Below, in pieces: positions 63,475 to 64,000 of a stretch of DNA of 64,000 nucleotides. Both the position numbers and the translations under genes were made by a program. The stretch comes from Sansalvadorimonas sp965221135. Its GTDB lineage: Bacteria; Pseudomonadota; Gammaproteobacteria; Pseudomonadales; Endozoicomonadaceae. Positions within the stretch are counted from its first letter, which is position 1. Every line of letters starts with the position of its first letter. Under the pieces are notes generated by a model. It was not told the origin of the DNA. It saw nothing but the letters and a program-made list of their open reading frames with translations, and did no database searches. The stretch is from the NCBI GenBank assembly GCA_965221135.1, contig CBDCRZ010000100.1:868001-932000 (forward strand). Direction: 5' to 3'.

Positions 63475-63990
63475 TCAGGGTTCTTTGGTGCAATAAGATA
63501 GAAATACTTTTTCTCCAGTTTCTTGAAGTTGAACCAGCTCATCCATTGAACACTTATCAAAAGCATCCAGATCATCCCAAATGACGGGGCTAAGACCAGC
63601 CTGCAGCCTGAGAATATTTGTCACAATACAGGCAGACGTTCGACAGTTTGCATCACTAAACAGTTGCATTCTCTCTATGCTTAAAATGCATTCTGCAATA
63701 GCCAGCTCTTTATCTCTGATTGATCGTTGACTATCACCAATAACAATATAACACTGCTCAAATAATTGATTAATGACGAGCCTGTTCTTGTAGAGAGGAG
63801 CCGATATTTCCTGTGATTCTTGTTCAACGCTTATGTGAGGAAAAGCATCGTCGCCGCTATGTTGCGTGAACCCTTGTTCTTGCAATTTTAACCCAGTTCC
63901 TTTCTCGTCGAATTTATAGGCCGAATCAACAGTAACATCATGAAGAGTGCGCAGAACATTCACATCAAGTTTTACACCATTTCTTAACAT
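63475..63990 (-). CDS. Fic-like protein with a degenerate motif (may extend beyond the window)
   Basis: The frame ends at 63475 and is still open at the right edge, so the first residues may be missing; 171 residues from the ATG at 63990 are visible. The C-terminal part reads RMQLFSDANCRTSACIVTNI followed by LRLQAGLSPVIWDD, matching the Fic layout HPFxDGNGRT..N.LL...GL.P. The catalytic His is replaced by Gln, and both glycines are changed (A and C). The protein therefore may lack AMP-transfer activity, as in Fic-derived scaffold or inactive effectors. The N-terminal part is not recognised. The call is based on the motif alone. Confidence 0.55.
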   Translation of the reverse strand: MLRNGVKLDVNVLRTLHDVTVDSAYKFDEKGTGLKLQEQGFTQHSGDDAFPHISVEQESQEISAPLYKNRLVINQLFEQCYIVIGDSQRSIRDKELAIAECILSIERMQLFSDANCRTSACIVTNILRLQAGLSPVIWDDLDAFDKCSMDELVQLQETGEKVFLSYCTKEP

Positions 63991-64000
63991 CTTTAATCCA

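Overview
The window looks like a chromosome segment of a host-associated marine gammaproteobacterium of the Endozoicomonas/Oceanospirillales kind. This is an inference. The housekeeping genes have their best-known relatives and gene order in Pseudomonas and Oceanospirillales (tyrS, M23 peptidase, anmK, erpA, bactofilin, DUF6776, argC, then hemJ, osmC-like, crp/vfr, trmA). The middle 41 kb is filled with expanded eukaryote-like protein families and broken insertion sequences, as is typical of symbiont genomes.

Layout. 1-7.1 kb: the end of a 7TM protein gene, a RimK-like ATP-grasp ligase, a TonB-type protein, a YheO-like regulator, a large secreted protein of unknown function with a KE tract, and asnS. 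7.3-26.1 kb: a peroxiredoxin gene decapitated at the border, then a head-to-tail minus-strand array of seven paralogues (called DLP1-DLP7 here). Each is about 670-690 residues with an N-terminal conserved region and four segments that resemble Death-superfamily domains. The array also contains a decayed eighth copy, an exported methyltransferase-like gene and a D-2-hydroxyacid dehydrogenase. Six of the seven DLP genes carry the same palindrome (CTAAC...GTTAG) 42-61 bp upstream of the start.

26.3-44.2 kb: a broken IS66 transposase, then five tandem copies (A-E, about 3.3 kb each) of a gene for an exported or targeted protein made of 42/43-residue helical repeats plus a C-terminal RAP domain, the architecture of OPR-RAP RNA-binding proteins, then a broken IS256-type transposase. 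Every copy is bounded by the same short junction sequence. Copies A-C are open; copies D and E carry many indels confined to their inner repeats. 44.5-48.8 kb: two paralogous proteins of unknown function with proline-rich heads, one carrying a PQQPY repeat. 48.9-64 kb: conserved core genes, a ClC channel, a lipoprotein with a GT-like fold, a SanA/YdcF protein and, at the right edge, a protein with a degenerate Fic motif.

The most interesting part is the 7.3-48.8 kb accessory island. Multi-Death-fold-like proteins (one ending in a CaaX-like CTIL), OPR-RAP proteins with a two-type repeat mosaic, an exported methyltransferase-like protein and proline-rich paralogues sit together, flanked by mobile-element debris and by core genes. 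I read it as a candidate host-interaction island. That function is inferred from architecture only and was not tested by any search.
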